Positions 12,293 to 24,400 of a stretch of DNA of 64,000 bases are shown here, in pieces. Position 1 is the first letter of the stretch. Every line of letters starts with the position of its first letter. The translations under genes and the position numbers were made by a program. The notes beneath the pieces were generated by a model. It saw only the letters and a program-made list of their open reading frames with translations. It did not search any database and had not been told where the DNA came from. Origin of the DNA: Oscheius sp. JU75 (taxonomy: Eukaryota > Nematoda > Chromadorea > Rhabditida > Rhabditidae); assembly GCA_037178855.1 (NCBI GenBank), contig JASJZC010000003.1:1178001-1242000 (forward strand). Direction: 5' to 3'.

Positions 12293-12429
12293 GTAGTTTG
12301 CATTTTTAAAGACTTACCAGAAACTTCATTGATCGTTCACCATTGCAAACCGATAATTTGTTCGAAGCCTATTCGAACCAGGTTTAGATTGTTCTCAAAG
12401 AGGAAGAAGTGGTATTTCCCCCTCACTTA

Positions 12430-12810
12430 GCCTGATTGCTGACGGGCCGAACTCGATTCGGGTGGTCTGGGAGTGAGCTATCTCACCCTCTCTGTACTGT
12501 TCGCTCTTTTCAGAGGTCCCGTATTGATTCACTGCTCGGCCGGCATCGGTCGTACTGATACTTTTCTTCTGGTGGAGCATCTCGTTACGCTTTTCTTCGG
12601 CTTCTCCAAGCCGATTGATCTGCTTCCTCGAATTCTGTGCCCAGAGAGCCATGTCTATCCAGAAGGAGACCCAGTTCCTATTTGTGGTCAGCTCCGTTCA
12701 TGCCTACATCGGTCTGCGCGTTGCTGAGCTGTCGAGAAGTGCAAGGCCTTCGAGAAGGAGCTCAAAGAATATACTGCTACGAACAAGCCGGAAAAGGGCA
12801 GGCTCTAGGC
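12430..12810 (+). pseudogene. Classical protein tyrosine phosphatase fragment, frameshifted
   Basis: The frame at 12512-12630 encodes GPVLIHCSAGIGRTDTFLL, the PTP signature with catalytic Cys and Arg (HCSAGIGRT; the usual next residue Gly is Asp). The family's final helix motif, CAQRAMSIQKETQFLFVV, continues in a second frame. A third frame holds a lysine-rich tail (KCKAFEKELKEYTATNK) before a TAG. At least two frame changes are needed within 200 bp. The N-terminal two thirds of the domain, including the WPD loop, are absent. A possible 41-nt intron precedes the catalytic block (12471-12511). A dead copy is most likely. It adjoins the broken L-domain fragment on the opposite strand. Confidence 0.7.
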
Positions 12811-13084
12811 CCGCCCGTGAAGTGCAAGATATAGATAAATATTACAAGGGAGTCCTTGTTTCTTTGTTGGTATGAACCTGCACAGGTTGGAGAGTGTTCT
12901 AGTCATTGAGGAATATGTAGACCCGGATAGGTAGTTTCTGTCGCTTGAGTTTCCCCAGCTAGTTGATTCGTATAATTAAGCCAGACAGACAGATAGAGAG
13001 AGGCAGAGAGACAGAAGAGATTTCAAATCAACCGTTTACTCAATTTTAAAAACGGAAATTGTTATCATGTGAAGAGGAAGTGGT

Positions 13085-14196
13085 CTATTCGGCTGCGAGC
13101 TTGCCTTCATCTCCAGCTCCTCCTCCCCCACAGAACGACTTCTCTCGCAGCTCCTGCACCACCTTCTTCAAACTATTGCTCTTCAGAAGCAGATTCTTCT
13201 TCGTCTCTTCTAGCTTTTCGCACTTCTCGACCAGCTGCGCGTTCTTCGTCTCGAGGCTCTCGCATCTCTCCGTCAGCTCCTGATTCTCGACCAAGATGTT
13301 CTCCTTGTACTGCTGCATCAATCCTTTGGCACCCTCGAAACGCATCATTTCGGACTTGATTGCCTTGAGGATTTGATGAGTTCGGTCGACTTCGTCCATC
13401 ATTCTTGTCTGTTCTTTTTCCCACAGCTTCTTCTCTGCAGCGTGTGTGGCTCGCGTCTTGTCGATGTTCCCAATTTGCTGCTGAAAAGGCGCTTGTTGCC
13501 AGCTGTCTCTGTCTCACTAACCTCAATTATGCGCTCGTTCTCTGTGATAGCGTTCTCCAGCCCGATGACCTTCCTCTGCAGGTCCTCATTGTGCTTGGCT
13601 CCCTGTTCTATCTTCATCTGGTAGTTGCCCGACATCTTCTGACTGGCCTCGGACAGTCGACGTCGTTCGATTTCCTTCGTCTCCATCTTGCTCGTTAGAT
13701 TTGTGATGCTGCCCTTGGTCTCGGCGAGCTCGTCTTTCGTCTTGGCCAAGACCAGCTTGGTCCTGTCCAGCTCGTCCGTGGTCCTGGTCAGCCTGTCGGC
13801 GAGGTCCGTCTTCTCGGCTCTAACCGTATCCAGCCGGATTTCCATCTCGTGCTGTACCGCGTAGATCTGCTGCATCTTTTCGCTCATCTTCTGCATCTTC
13901 ATCTCCAGGTTCCAACTCTCCTGTTGCGTCCGAAGGGCCTTGGTCTGCGTCTGCTGACAGCTAACAATCTTCCTGGGATCCGGATCCTTCTTTTCCTCCT
14001 TCGCAACTGGAGGCTTCTTCGCTTTGGCCGGTTTCTTGACCATGGGCTTCGTCTCGGTCAGCTCACGCAGAATCTTCTTCGATTCCGGGTTCCAAGCCGC
14101 GTCGAAGCCGTCCTTTCTGTCGTAGAAAAGGAACATGATGAACAGAGCGATTGGTACGCCTATCATGGTCCCGAGGACGAGAAGGGACGTGTCCAT
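13085..14196 (-). CDS. N-terminally membrane-anchored coiled-coil protein, 356 aa, two exons
   Basis: Exon 1 (14196-13522) and exon 2 (13480-13085) join in phase 0 over a 41-nt intron. Residues about 5-25 (LVLGTMIGVPIALFIMFLFY) form one membrane helix. A Lys/Pro-rich linker (KKPAKAKKPPVAKEEKK) follows, then about 240 residues of near-continuous coiled coil with heptads of Leu, Glu, Lys and Arg. The C-terminus is short and Gly-rich (CGGGGAGDEGKLAAE). The plan recalls kinectin/p180-type ER tethers, but there is no diagnostic repeat and no family is assigned. Reading direction is secured by the ATG, heptad pattern and splice sites. Simple CTGTCTCT runs flank it on both sides. Confidence 0.8.
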
Positions 14197-14722
14197 GATA
14201 AATTACTGCAAGTTGACAGTTGGAGAGTGTTTTAGAGAACTGATTTACCACAAGAGTTGGACTAGAGCGAATTGGAGAAGCTTGTGAGCCAATCAAGAAA
14301 ACTTTGTTCTTTTTCTAACTTTATTGCTCTTCCTGCATAGCTTCTCTATGATTGTAATAAAAGCTTCGAAGCGATTGCAGACAAAGTTTCCAAAGGAGTA
14401 AATGGAGCAACTGACAGAGAGACAGAGACAGACAGATAGAAAGAGAGAGACAGAATGCAAATGAGCTATCCCACCTATTGTTCTCTTACAAACTCATTAG
14501 CCATTCTCTGTCTCTCTGTCTCTTTGTTCTCCTACCTTCTCAGCCTTCAAGGCATGTATCGTAGCCAAAGGTTACCTTTTTTTTTCTCAAGGGTCATCCA
14601 TTGTTTTTTGGAAAGAAACCTTCATTATGATCTGCCGTGAAGACATGCGCTCAGTTACATGCCAAACAATGGTCAGAACTACGACATAGTGCAGTAGTTC
14701 CCAGAAGTTGTTCTTAAATTGC

Positions 14723-15070
14723 TTACTGTACTTTTGGTGTGATTGAACTTACAAATATCGTACGGTAGAATCTTCTTATTAGTCGTCCTTGTACTATTAG
14801 TGTGGAAGAAAAAGGATGAAGACTGATATGTATGACCGGAAGGGACAGGAAACGGAATTTATAATTGGTATGCATTAATTGGGAGTGTGATTCTATGGAA
14901 GCAGATTTTCTTTGCTGTCCGTGTTGGATACAGTTTTCTCTGTACTTTTCTGTAATCTTAACTGTCGGAAAAGTCTTCTGAAGGATCGTGTTCCCTAGAT
15001 CATCTGTGCCATAGGCTGCCAACAGAGTCAGGAAAACGGCCTCCAGCCTGTCTCGTTTACCGAAGGACAT
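14723..15070 (-). CDS. Possible small gene or exon, function unknown
   Basis: An ATG-initiated open frame of 115 codons starts MSFGKRDRLEAVFLTLLAAY and contains DDLGNTILQKTF. That motif recurs as DDLGGTIFQKTK in another minus-strand open frame at 36.8-37.2 kb, which is the main reason to list it. The second half is low in charge and may be intron or UTR. No domain recognised. Confidence 0.25.
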   Translation of the reverse strand: MSFGKRDRLEAVFLTLLAAYGTDDLGNTILQKTFPTVKITEKYRENCIQHGQQRKSASIESHSQLMHTNYKFRFLSLPVIHISLHPFSSTLIVQGRLIRRFYRTIFVSSITPKVQ

Positions 15071-15534
15071 GGTACAGACACTGCCTACAGATCCTTTCTG
15101 ACGTTGAAACTTGGAAGGTTCAGTCAGAGTGAACCATAAGAGTGAGTCGGAAGAGACAAGGGTAACTGAGGTTGTGCCTTGTTCATTAAAGCATCGCTTT
15201 CCTGTAGAAGCTCGTCACCCTTGTATACATCAATCCCTAAACTATTATTTACCAGCTTGAAAATCCCAGAAGATAGAGACTAGAGTGGACAACATAGGAC
15301 GGAGGTCAACATAGGACAAGATCGGAGGCAGTTAGAACATTAAGTACAAAAAGTTCCTCTCCTGCCTCCACGCCCAGTTTTTTAGGATTACTGGGAGCGA
15401 ACTAGTGCAAGACAGAAGATGGAGGAAGCTGTCCAACTAGCGAGAATACAATAGACGCTATGCTAATGTTCTACCCTGTCTGTTCTAATGCCCTTCCCCA
15501 GAACAAAAGAACACACGATACATAGAAATCTTTA

Positions 15535-15868
15535 TTCAAGACTCAGGAAAAGTGGACTCCAAATGTGTCGGCATTGATACAGAGCTCCTTGAGAAGGTTA
15601 TGATCATGTGATCATAGACGAGCAGATTCATGCCGAAACGTCCCTTCGTCTGCTTGATACAACTGCATCGGTCCAGGCGACATCGGAACGGCCATCGGCA
15701 TTCCTGGCTGCATAATGACGGTTCCGGCGGTAGCATACAGATTGTAGTCCGGATCGAAGATGAAGGCGTCAATGATGGTCATCTCGGTGTCCGACATCTG
15801 ACTGGAGAGAGGAGTGTCCCTTGCGGCTGCAAAGGACACTGCTATGGCTGCAGCAACCGCAAGGGACA
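15535..15868 (-). CDS. Possible exon: Met/Pro-rich short protein
   Basis: An open frame follows a CCCCTTCAG acceptor at 15869-15877 and ends at 15612. It begins SLAVAAAIAVSFAAA, hydrophobic and signal-like, and includes FIFDPDYNLYA and MQPGMPMAVPMSPGPMQ. There is no in-frame ATG before the acceptor, so an upstream exon would be needed. Function unknown. It lies just downstream of the Srd-like receptor on the same strand. Confidence 0.3.
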
Positions 15869-16003
15869 CTGAAGGGGTAAAGTCAGTTGTTTCTTCTTTA
15901 GGTACAATATTGTGGGATATAAAGGCAAGGAAGTGGTGAAGAGCGAATAGTGGTTGCTTTTTTCCATTGCTTTATTTCTTTTTCTTTCGAAAATGTGTAA
16001 TTA

Positions 16004-17689
16004 TCATGAAGCTCTCGTGTAGACAGTCGAATTGGTTGTTGTATAGCCGACTTGCGGTAGAACGGACAGTGAATCCCGTCTGAGAATATTCTTGCGGATC
16101 CAACGGTTGTACGGCCTGATAAAATACAGAGCTCCGACAGGACTTACAATTGGAAGCATTCCTGTAAAGCCAAAAGGGTGAGGCTGCAGCCATTCCTAAG
16201 TTAAAAAAATCTTCCTCTCTTCCCATCTATTTAATGTTTTCTTTAATCAACTTTGACCACATGCTACTTGTATAATCTCAATTTAGGTAATACATCTCCC
16301 AAAACCTATCATGAGTCATTGTCTAGCCTGAAGAATCATTAAAACAAGGAAATAAATACTTCCGAGAAATACGCCATTTTCGGACACATCATAGCTTTTG
16401 TCAACTAACCAACAAGGAGATAGGACGAGTACTCCAAGTAAGGATGGTTGTAAATCCCGGTTTGGCCGAGAACATATGTGATAACTGCCATAAACAGAAA
16501 AGCTGGAATGAACGCTTGAAAAGTAAGAGCCTCAAGACACAAATTCTGAGTAAAAAGAGAAAGTATTACATTTAGGAGCTGGCGATGAATGATTTTCGTA
16601 TTCTCGGACATTGTCTGTCCTTTCAGGAGCTGAGTAGTTCGATGGCGGAGCCAAATAATGACAATGTAAACCGGTGTAACGGGGACTGTCATGTGTAATA
16701 TGGTACAAGCACATCTCCACTCAAAGATACTCTCGTTCCCAGAGATTGTATTTCCAGCCAGCTCGTATTCTGGAAATCGCTCATGGATTATTGCAGCCAT
16801 CTCGTTTGGAGGGTCCATGGCCGTACTGAATGCTATCTGAGAAAAAAGCACTTTTCGGGACAACGTATCTCTACTAGTTGAAAAAGAGAAATGGAGTAGA
16901 AGGCGAGAATGATTACGGCCAACTTGACAGATGTGGGTGGACGAGAGAGCAGAGCGAGGTAACGATAAGTGAAGGATATCAGAAGACTCCATAAGTTGTG
17001 GGAGTAACAGTGAAGCATTATAGAGTAGCTGAAAAAGACTTTTTAACTGCCACAGTAGAAGACGGGAGTTGTATCTCTTAAGCAGATCGCTCCACCTCAT
17101 ATCAGCAGAGATTTTTTGGCTTTTGTCTAGAACTGAGTCCAACTGACCCTTCACACTATATGGAATTGGACGCAAGTTAATCACAAGCACTATTTGGATA
17201 AGACTTACAACTATCAAAACATGCACGGAGATACGGAAATCTGAAGTATGTCTCCTAGCTAGCAAATTTAATACGAGCAAACGCCCGTCTAAGCAAAGCA
17301 AATATTTTTCATTTCAACAAATAACCAGATGTGCTACTTTATTTGATCTTCACTTTTAACCATGTCTTCTTTTACCTCACATAGCAGGCCAGTCGTCCGA
17401 AGAATTTACAAGGGCCACTTGAGATGTAAGTGAGACTCGTCCCAACTGGGATGATTCTGAATTTGACTGAAACTTTATCCAGGACAATCCACCTTTGTTG
17501 AATGAAAACTGCATTGAGACATCCGATGAAATCAAAGAGAGCGAAGTTAAAAAGCAGAACAGCGTAAGCCTTTATTGGAGTTGGAGTCTTGGCCAGCACA
17601 AGATAGAACAGCAAACCGTTACCGAAAATTCCGACACTATTTAGAACAATATGAAGAGCGATGGAAACGTATTCAGCAAGCGATGACAT
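16004..17689 (-). CDS. Srd-like seven-transmembrane chemoreceptor, 342 aa
   Basis: Nematode serpentine receptors of this class sit in sensory neuron cilia and detect odorants or pheromones; the ligand is unknown. Exons: 17689-17376, 17028-16875, 16836-16570, then a segment ending at 16410, and 16161-16004. Family marks are SSGPCKFFG after helix 2/3, YSIMLHCYSHN, SFTYRYLALL, the loop GNESIFEWRC, IIHRQLLN and ALTFQAFIP in helix 6, and the ending MLPIVSPVGALYFIRPYNRW. Near 16569 the boundary is uncertain. The frame stays open, but skipping 24 nt (to CTCAG) or 39 nt (to TTGAG) also keeps frame, and the 39-nt choice restores the family-like LLNALTFQ. Counting the 24-nt version as an intron gives 342 aa. 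Confidence 0.88.
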
Positions 17690-17699
17690 TTTGAAGTGC

Positions 17700-18400
17700 C
17701 GGTAGACTGCGCAAACATGAGTCTAAATACTCTTCGGTTTCAGCTGTCCCATGAAGCAGACCAGCCTAAACACATATTTATGAGTTGCTCGTCAGAAATG
17801 GAAGTGATATTTTCGCCAACAAAGGTGTTATACATACAGCTGCAAATATGAGTCCAAGGCACAAACTACCTGAGAAGTAAAACACAGTTTACATGGCTAT
17901 GAAGAAAAGACAGCCTCGAAAGATGATCTGGCTCCGAGAGTTTTTACTCAGTACCGGATCCGGGTCCAATCTTTTCTAATACTGATGTCTGTATGCCCTT
18001 ATGTATGTAGGATTTTTCGGCACAACTGTGGAGTCTTTATTGCGCTTCTGACACTCTCTAGTACTTCTTTTCCCTTAAACTCTCTCAAATTTGGGAGCCT
18101 CTCAGATGTCCCGACGTCAACGACTTCCCTTTCAAGATTTACTTTAGTATAGGAAATTAGCTCATCTCTCTTTAAAAGCATCTTGATGTTACGAAGTTGG
18201 CACTACCGTTCGCTTTTGTGTATCATCGAGTAAATAGATGATCGGCGAAAACGTACAGCCATGTCCATGTTTCCAGTTTTTCTTTTTGTTTATAATGATT
18301 TCAACGTTCGTTGTTGCCAAAATAAAAACTAATTAAACAATTGTTCCACCATGCAGGTGCATCGAATAAACTAAGCAGATGAAGTTACCTTCTCATCGCC
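17700..18400. other. Divergent intergenic region between two chemoreceptor genes
   Basis: The Srd-like gene reads left and the Srh/Sri-like gene reads right from this 700-bp interval, so both 5' control regions should lie here. I found no further exon or RNA gene. Confidence 0.5.
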
Positions 18401-19993
18401 ATGATGTCCTTCTTCGAACAATTCGATCCCTATCCAACGTGGTACATAATCAGCTTTCATGTTATAACGCTAATATCCCTTTTTATTTTTGTCGTCACCT
18501 TTCTCTGTATAATAATCGTGAAAACCGGATCACTCAACAAGCAATACGTACGGCTGTTGCTTCTGAATCTCTGCCTGTATGTTTCCTCAGCTTCGTTTAG
18601 CGAAGAAGTTCAGGAATTTTACTTATCAATTAATAATTACTACGTCGGCACCAATCGTGACTTATCCTCTTCGCGGAGGTTACCTCGGGAACAATTATCT
18701 CAATAAGATTGGCCTGACAACACTTCAAGTCACTGCCTTGGTATTCCTCCTAGCCATTTGTGAGTTATAGTCAAACGTGCTAAAAAGTTTATCAGTAACA
18801 ATGGTTTTTGGCTCTTTGATTTTCCCATGTGTTGCATGATACAAAAGTTCGAAAAACTAAAGAGTGAATTTCGGAGTTCAGTTCTATCTTCTTTTTGTTT
18901 TCTCTCAATTGTTCTCCCCAAAAGGGCTGGACTTTTTCGGGACAGTTGTTAATGGAAAAAGGGCTGGTGATCCAGGATTCATGTTCTTTTCCGTCCCCCA
19001 CACAATTCCGCAAGTAACCTGGATAGATGAAGATTGTTTTCCAGATTGTCCTTGAAAGTTCGAAATATAAAAAACTTAAAAGTAAACTTTGACAGAAAAG
19101 GTTTAAAGGATTTAAATACGATGTCGGGTTTGATTTTCCCAAAAAGTAATGTATTTTTTTACAGAGTTTTAGAAGATGTTCTCACAATGTTATATTATTT
19201 TCAAATCGACCACAATATTTAAAAAAAAAACTTAAATACTCTTTCTCAGATGCCGGAGCAAGCTGTGTTTCTCTGTTCCTCTTCCGTCACCAAGTCCTCG
19301 TCCCCTTCCCACATTCAGTTTCCAATCTTATCGTGGCGTTACTTATATTCTCAGCTGTTGTGCTCCCAACCCCATTTGCAATTCTACTGTCTGTCAGCTC
19401 CGAAAATAATTCGAGCAAAGTACAGTATCAAAGTGTAACTGCTGCTGCAAATGTAATCTGCTTATTAATTTCAGATGTATCCTGACCTTGCTGCGAAAAT
19501 TCCCAACTTCTGGTCCTCTTCTGTATACACAGCGGCTGCTGGAAGTGGTGGTTTCTTGGAAATTCGGATATATATTATCATTGTTTTGCTGTTGATGCTA
19601 GCATCTATAACGACAGTGATTATAAGAATATCTACAGTTCTCAAACGGACAATTTTTTCTGTGTCGACGGAGAGAATGCATAGGGCTTTGATGCGCTGTC
19701 TGATCTGTCAGACTGCCGTGCACTACTCCTTCTTTGCACTACCTCTCTTCTCACTGCAATATTGTTGTTTGAAACATGTACCAGTCTCAGGTAGGAGCAG
19801 AACGAAGAAAAACAAAAGTATAGGTCTCGGCTTGGTTCTTCTGCTCTGCTTCTCGCTGGCTGAACCTGCTGGGAATATTACGCTTCTCATGACTCATGCA
19901 GACTATCGTCGTGCTATATTTAACATGCTAAGAAGGAGAAATATGGTTTCGTCGTCCTTTGTAGATGCTGTTTCCAGTGGAATTAGGAGTTGA
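18401..19993 (+). CDS. Srh/Sri-like seven-transmembrane chemoreceptor, 341 aa, four exons
   Basis: Exons: 18401-18576, 18614-18759, 19250-19434, 19475-19993; phases agree. The first intron is only 37 nt. Splicing it replaces a reading-through sequence by LNLCLNFTYQLIITTSAPIV, matching the family's second helix followed by YPLRGGYLG. Later parts show SLFLFRHQ, SVSTERMHRALMRC in the third cytosolic loop, and a last helix and tail with ITLLMTHADYRRAIF. Seven hydrophobic segments can be counted. It is probably a ciliary chemosensory GPCR; ligand unknown. It is expressed divergently from the Srd-like gene, and the two are not close paralogues. Confidence 0.87.
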
Positions 19994-21415
19994 AGCTATT
20001 TTTATTTCATAATGCATTGTTTCTTATTTTTAAAGTTTTTGAGCCAGTAGAACATCAGAATTAGACGTGATGTTGAGATACCAAAATAGAAATTTTTCTG
20101 TGTTTCTGCGAAAAAAAACTGACAAAGCCAATTTCGACTAGCGAGCCCTCTAAGCAATGGATCATGACTCTCTGACCAGTCTTTGTGTCACCTAGTCTAC
20201 GTCTCTTTGCCTACGCTTGGATAGTTTGTAGTTCTTGTTTCCATCTAACAATGCTTTCGTCCAATATATAAACCGGTAATTACTTTTACCATGCGTTTGC
20301 ATTGTTGGGAGAAAGTTACAGCTATTCGGATTCGCCCATCTCTAGTTCTGACGCTTCCTGTAACTTACATAATGTATCCGACTATAATGTTAAAGTTATC
20401 ACAGAACCGAAAAAATCTTGTTCAGTGCTTAGTGGTGAACTCATTACAAAGAAGTTAGTATAACAAAAAATTCATAGAACTAGAGTTCAGAAGATATTCA
20501 GCCCGATTTTTAGAGAGAAAAAGAATACATAATCTGTCAACATTATTAATTTTTTTGATCATTGGTTCTGCGAATGAACGATATGCTCAGCTGTCACTGT
20601 GTGAACAGAAACTTTCTCAATTATTTTCTCAACTGAACTTTTAGCTTTTCATCCTTTAGTCTATAGGCAGTGGAGTCGCCAATGCTGCAAAGAACATAAA
20701 TGTAATGCTGCAAGATAACTCCTCAAGAAAAGAAATCAAGAAAAGGACTTTAACACAGCAAATACTATTGACACCTATCTTTCAATTGTTAAATTTATGG
20801 GAAACACTTGCTGGAAGAAATCGAACAAGAGAGAAAAGTATCTCGGAACGCATGAGTCAGTTTCCACTCCATCAGCTTTTCTCGATTTTACAATCGCCAG
20901 ATAACTGTTGTTGACTAATCGTTCTCCTTTACCGACCACAGGTTTCATTATCTATTGCCGAATTCTTTTTTGATTTCATTCTTGCAGTGCTTTCCAGTGT
21001 TTTCGATCGTTTTTACGGCATAAGTGCTAATTGTAATTGTGAACATTATATGCCTTTTGTTTTTATTTCATGCCCATGATGGACCTCTTTGCGGACAATC
21101 CGCCCGGTTTCAAAATCGGACGGACGTTTTTTTCTTGAAGTTATAACCATTTGAAAACAAAAGTTGTTTGTTTCCTGTGACTTCATGCTAACGATTTGAT
21201 TCTAATTTCTCAACCTCGCGATAAAGGGTTCTCTCCTGATAGGGGCAGGGGTAAAGTTATTTTGTCAGTCCCTCTGTTACCCCTGTTTTGTTCCTTCGCC
21301 TTTCTACAGGTTTTTTCAGACTGCCGTACAAGTTTGACTATGGGTAATTACAGCAGTTCCTCGCCACAGTAAGGTCACACATTCTTTTCTACATTTTTCT
21401 TTCAGAAGTGTGGAC
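19994..21415. other. Intergenic, AT-rich, no gene seen
   Basis: Only short open frames without splice structure. The 3' end before 21415 has a TTTCTTTCAG acceptor (ending 21405), which implies a 5' UTR exon or trans-splicing for the downstream SNTX-GTPase gene. Confidence 0.5.
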
Positions 21416-24400
21416 ATGGAAAAATTGGCAATACATCGCCCTGCCTGTGGAAGGGCCGAACCTCTTGGAGCTCTTTACGACATTCATACGGACAAGTTTG
21501 TGCCTGGAAATATTTTTTGCGACAAGTGAGTTATGGAAAATGTTGCACGCGGCATTCTGTTTTCAGATCGATGGCCGATTTTGTTAACACAGAAAGCATC
21601 AACAGCTTAGAGTACTCGCAGTCCTTCACCGATGATCTGAAAGACAGACGAGAAGCACTGAACATCTCGGGAGAAGTCTCGTTGAGCATATTGGCTGGAC
21701 TGATCAAAGTCGGAGGATCTGCCAGCTACATCAACGACTCAAAAAATACTGAGCATTCTGTACAATACCACATCACTCAACACATCCGCACCGTAACTCA
21801 ATCGCTGAACTTTTACAACAGTGATATGTTGAAACATATCGCTTTGAATGCAGTAAACTGTGGTGCTACACATGTCGTCTGGAAGATCGAGAAAGGAGCC
21901 GACGCCTGCATGTCTGTCATCTACAAGTATGGGAAGGGATCGTCGCTTATGGATATCAAAGGAGAGCTGCAAGGAAAACTTGACAAATGGAAGGTTTCGT
22001 TGGATGCAAAGATAAGAGGCGACTATGTGGATGGAGAGGATTTCACGACGCGCAACTTAGAGGTCAAAGTGAGTTTTTAAATAGAAAAAATCTATTTCTA
22101 AGAGGACCCATCGAACTCAAATGAAACTCTGCTCACTTTCTGATCAAACAAAACCGACCTGGGATTAAAAAATTCTAAAAACTATTTGTACGCTTCTAAT
22201 TGTTTGTTTTCTTATCAGCTGCTTTCAGGTTCATGCTGACGTTGCACCACCGGTGTTGCGCCTCCCCGATACCTTGGAATCTGCTATGGAGATGCTAAAG
22301 TCCATTTACGAATCGATCATGACAAATGGCGAAGGAGTTGCTCAGCAGTACTTCCTCGTCGACCTTCGGGCATTAGCCATGCTCTGGCAAGTGGAGATCG
22401 CCGTTCAAAAAATGTACACTGAAATATCGGTGAAAGTCATTGGGAATTTGGAAGAAATGCTGAGAAAAATAGAGAGCCAGAAGCGAAGAATCAAGGAGAT
22501 CAAGGAAAAGTCAAACAATCCTGCTGTGTCAGAAGATGGAATTAGAAGAATCGTGGAGAAATATCAAATGTGTGATGCTGAAGAGACAGAAATCAAAAAA
22601 GAGCTCATGACGCTTCTTCCTCGAGCCAGGGAAGGTGACAACAACGCTCTCGTGGATCTCACTTTATTGCCGAACAAATGTGTCGAGCTTTCCGAGTCAA
22701 GCGTCAGCCGTTTCATGGTGGAGAATAAAAGCACCATTCGAGCCATCAACCTCTACAATGATCTGTCCGAGAAGAACGTCAAATTTGTTTATACCCCAGA
22801 AGAGCTTCAAAGATTACGAAGGGCCAATCAAGATCCTGCTCAAAAGATCTACATCCTCTTCTTCTCCGTGAACATTGAGTCCCAGGATGAAACAACATGG
22901 AGCGAGACATTGGATATCTTCCTCGCAATTGAAGACTCGTCATCGAACATTCTCGTAGCTGTGAACAAAGACAACAATCCTGAAATCCTCGAAGCGGAGC
23001 AGATCGGTCAAGTGAATAAACTGGCAATTTGGAGTGCCGGTGTCTACAGAACCAAGGATCTCCATGCAATGATGAAAAAGATGAAGACTACCAACATGGC
23101 ATACCCGCAATCTCCGGCTAAGGAAAAGACTCTAGGTTTCTGCGAAATCGTCTACGCTAAGGTCCGCTGCCCCAATGACGGCTGTAACTTGGAGGAAGTG
23201 CAGAAGTTGATGTGGACGTGCTACGAATGTAATGAGATTCTCGAGTTCGACTTGAAAGAATCCTTCTACTGCGAGTAAGATCCAATTTTTTGGCAGTAAT
23301 ATGAGTTTTCTAGTTGTGGAAGTCGTTTGGCTAAACAGTTCGAGTTCAAATGCTGCAGAGAAAGTCATGGAACGACACGCAACACATTCTGTGACGAGAT
23401 GTTACAAGATCTCCAGCAGTTGAAGAAATGCGAGCAGATCAATATTCTAATCATCGGTGAGACGGGAGTAGGCAAGACGACGTTCATAAACTCGACTGCT
23501 TGCTACACAAAATACGGAAGCCTGACCGAAGCTGAGCAGAACGACCTCATGTGGCTCATTCCGTTCAAAATCGAGGATGGACAGAGAGTTGTCAAAGTCG
23601 GCGATCCAGGAAATAATGAGCAGTTCGACGGTGTCGGCTCCGCTACTCAGCATCCTCTAGAACATTATTTCAAAGTTGACGACTACATATACTGTCTCAT
23701 TGATACTCCAGGCATCGGGGACACTAGAGGAATCAGGCAGGACAAGATTAACATGCAAAATATCATGCACTCGCTGAAAAAGTTCGACAAGCTTCATCAG
23801 ATCTGCTTCCTAATGGATCCGGACAAGTGTCGACTCACGGAGACGTTCGAGTTTTGCTTCAAAGAACTCATCATGCAGTTCCATCGCTCCGCTCTCCGAA
23901 ATCTCGTCTTCTGCTTCACTAGAGGAAGTGGAGTGTGTTATCAGGTAGACAGATAGTTGAAAAAATAAATGAAAAGCTTCAGCCCGGAGCAACGCTCACG
24001 CCACTGCGTGCTTTGATGGATGAAATCGCGGAGAAATTCGACCTACAGTATGAGCTAAAGCAAGGAGACACAGTTTTTGTGGTGGATAACTTTGCTTATC
24101 GATATCTAGCATTGACCCTAGAGGTAAGTTCAAATTGATACGAAAACGTCAGAATAGCATGAACTCAATGGCCAAAAAAAAACTTTGGTTCTCTCCCAGT
24201 GTGGAAAGATAGAGGAAGGTAGTGGGCTATGGAGCAATGGGTCACTTCGCTCCTAATTTTATAATTTTCTACAGTATGTCGCGCAGTGATAGTATTTCTC
24301 AAAAACATTTGTTTTCAATGAAACTCGGCTTTTCTCAAAAATACACCCTATTTGTACAAATCAAAATACTATTGGGGTTGTGCACAAGTCTCTGCCGTTT

